Assembly (NCBI GenBank): GCA_026770585.1
Contig: MU646722.1
Location: 270,014-285,737, forward strand
Source of the DNA: Baffinella frigidus
Lineage: Eukaryota > Cryptophyceae > Cryptomonadales > Baffinellaceae
Length of the DNA stretch: 15,724 bases
Reading direction: 5' to 3'
In this document: positions 9,801-12,963 of the stretch, piece by piece
How positions within the stretch are numbered: position 1 is the first letter of the stretch
Layout: each line of letters opens with the position of its first letter
Made by a program: the position numbers and the translations under genes
Notes under the pieces: model-generated
Database searches by the model: none
The model's input: the letters and a program-made list of their open reading frames with translations, nothing else
What the model was told of the DNA's origin: nothing

Positions 9801-12506
9801 GGGCCTCATTCAGGACCTGTGTCGAGAGTTGTCAAGAAGAAGAAGGTGCCGTCTCAAGCCCACAACCAAACTGCCGCTTGCTGGTCAGCGAGAGGAGCCC
9901 TCAACTCTAACACAGAGAGGGAGGTTAGGGGTAGGGTTAGGGGTTAGAGCTAAGGAGCTCAACTCAAACGCATAACCATACCCCTAACCCTCTCTTTGAC
10001 CTGTCATCCCAGGGCGATGCACGCGGCTCCCCGTCCGCCTGTTTCTGCTTGAGCATTGCCCTCGAGTACTATCTTCCAGGCAAGAGTGACACACACCGTA
10101 ATCCCGAAAACCTACACGATAAACAAAAACAGTTCACGCACACCGAGATGGCAGGCGCCGCCCCTCTCTTACTCCCCTTCACGTGGGACCAGTAGGGACA
10201 GACCCGCCTCAAGACCAGAGGTAACGCGCCTCCCCTCTTCCGCCCCCGCAACCCTGGCACTTTTTCGTGTAATTATTGTGAAAAATACTACAGTTTGACA
10301 ACCCGTTTTACGCTGCCACTGGTTGTTGGTGCACCCCTGAAAGCCTTGAGCATAATGCAACCCTGGAGAGCGCTGCCCGCCCCAACAAATGTCGAGAGTG
10401 GGACGTCTCAAAGCAAAGGGGGTTCTCTGTTGCTAGGAGTAACGGTTGAGAACCGTTACCGTTACCGTTACCACACGGTGGGCTTCGAGGGTTTCAGAAC
10501 CCCTAGTTTTAGCGGTAACGTGACCAGATTTGCATGAGAAAATCCTTAAAGGTAACTGCCCACAGGGTAAGTTGACTTTGGATGAAAGATCCACTGTGTG
10601 GCTAGGAGTAACGGTTGAGAACCGTTACCGTTACCGTTACTAGGGGTTACTAGGAGTAACGGTTGAAAGCCCGGCGGCAGACGGAGGAGCGGCGGAAGGA
10701 GGCGTCCGAGAAGGAAGCTCTCCACCGCCAGAAGTACCAAGACACCGTCCAGAAGCAGCTCGCCCAGGTACGCCCTTCCAAGCCATTTTCGGGCTCTGAG
10801 AGCCCGAGTTTCCGTTACCTTATCCGTAGGAACCCCCCCTATGTCCCTACGGATTGCCTACCGTAGGGTCCTAGGTCTTATCGCTCAGGGGTTATTCAAC
10901 AACGTCCAGAAGCAGCTCGCCCAGGTCCGAAGCCATTTCGTGCATAGCCCGTAAGCGACGATTTCGTGAATAACCCGTAAGCGACGATTTCGTGAACAGC
11001 CCGTAAGTGACGAAGGGATTTCGTGAATAACCCGTAAGTGAATGGTTCATAGGACCCTACGGTAGGCAATACCGGAGGGACGTAGGCTGGTCGTTGGGAT
11101 ACCCTAACCGAGTGTTGGTGGGTGTCCAACCAACAACCCCTTTGTAGCCCGCTGTGTGGTGAGCTGTGTGGTTACCCGAACTCTGCCGGTCATGCAAGAA
11201 GCTAACGCCAGCGAGGAACTTATTTGGACGCGATTCCGTACAAAATTTACAATGGAAAACAATCTAGGGCTTTAAAAGTCCTGGTTTTGCTTTCAGAATC
11301 GTTTTAGAGCTGACAAGTTTCTCTCCAGCGAGTGACTTTGTGGTCGCTGGCGTTAGCTTTTGGCATTACCGAGCTACATGCCTGGTGCCGCATGCAAAAA
11401 GGATGCAGCGATGAGAAACTGAAGGTGCGCACCAGTGGGCTCCTACTGGAGCCATTCTGATACAAAATCGCTGTGTGGGGCGGAGAAGGATGCGCTCCAC
11501 CCCACATAGTGGACTACGAACCTTTCATCAAAAGTCACCTTGAGACAGTTAACTTTAAGGATTTTCTGGTGCACTTTGGTCACGTAACACCCTGAGTTTC
11601 AGCCCCAACGAAACCTTGGTAGCCCACGGTGTGGCTGACCGTGATAGTTGACTTTGGATGGTGATCGTATTTAACATGATATCCTGGATGGTTATCAGAC
11701 CGGGAAGTCACAAGGTTGTGGATGGTTATCAGTTCGGAAACTTCTTCTTCCTTGTTACTCTCGATACAGGTCCTAGGTAGGCCCCTGCGCCTTGAGTTGA
11801 GTGATACAAAAGCCAGAACACGGTGCAGAAACAGCTTGCCCAGGCCTAAATCGTAAACCGAAACCGTAAAATCTGAACCAGGCCTAGAACCTGAACCTGA
11901 ACCCCCTCAACCCCATCAACCCCCTCAACCCTCACCCCCCTCATCCCCCAAGCCCCCACACCCTCAACCCGAAACCCGAAACCCGAAAGCAGGGCCTGGG
12001 ACTCCCCGTGGCCCCCACCCCCGGAGGCTCGAGACCTGATGGCGGAGGAGGAGGAGGAGAGGGTGAGGCGAAAGGGGAGCGGAAGACGCGGTATCACCCC
12101 TAACCCCGAAACCCGAAACTCGAAACCCTGGTCCCCAATCCCTGAACCCTCATCCCTCATCCCTCATCCCTCATCCCTCATCCCTACTACCTAATCCCTA
12201 ATCCCGAATCCACCATCCCTCATCCCTGAACCCCTCAACCCTAACCCCTAAACCCCTAAACCCCTAAACCGGAAATCGTAACCCCTAAACCAGGTACGAT
12301 CCGAGCCAGGGCTCGACGGAGGCGGGGGAGGTAACCCAGACCCCTAACCCTGAATCCCTACACCCTACCCCCTAAACCGTAATCCCTCATCACTGAACCC
12401 TCAACCCGGAACCCTGGGTTCAGGGTGCAGGGTTCGGGGTTTAGGGATTAGAGTTCTCTACTCCCTCAACCCTCAAAACTAAACCCTGCACCCTCAACCC
12501 TAATCC

Positions 12507-12551
<45 letters not shown>

Positions 12552-12908
12552 GACCCTCGACCCTCAACCCCCAAACCTCAACCCTCAACCCTTAACCCTC
12601 AACCCTCAACCCTCAACCCTAAACTCTTATCCCTCATCCCTGAACCCGAAACCCGAAACCCTAAACCCTGAACCCTGAACCCTGAAACCTAGACCCTAGG
12701 TTGCTGCGGACAAACCCCCCTAACCCCTAACCCCTAACCCCTAACCCCTAACCCCTAGGTTGATGGGGGCACTAAACCCTAAACCCTAAACCCTAAAACG
12801 TAATCGGTAGGTTGCTGGGGGCACACGCGAGGATGGGGCAAAGAGGGTTGAGGCTCGCCGACAGGAGGAGCAGCAGCAACACCACCACCAACAGCAACAC
12901 CAGGAGCA

Positions 12909-12963
<55 letters not shown>

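Noticed and set aside
12293-12330. Small exon GTACGATCCGAGCC...GGGGGAG
   Set aside because: It could be spliced, but resembles a decayed piece of exon 18 and gives no clear continuous frame. Mentioned under exon 18 only.
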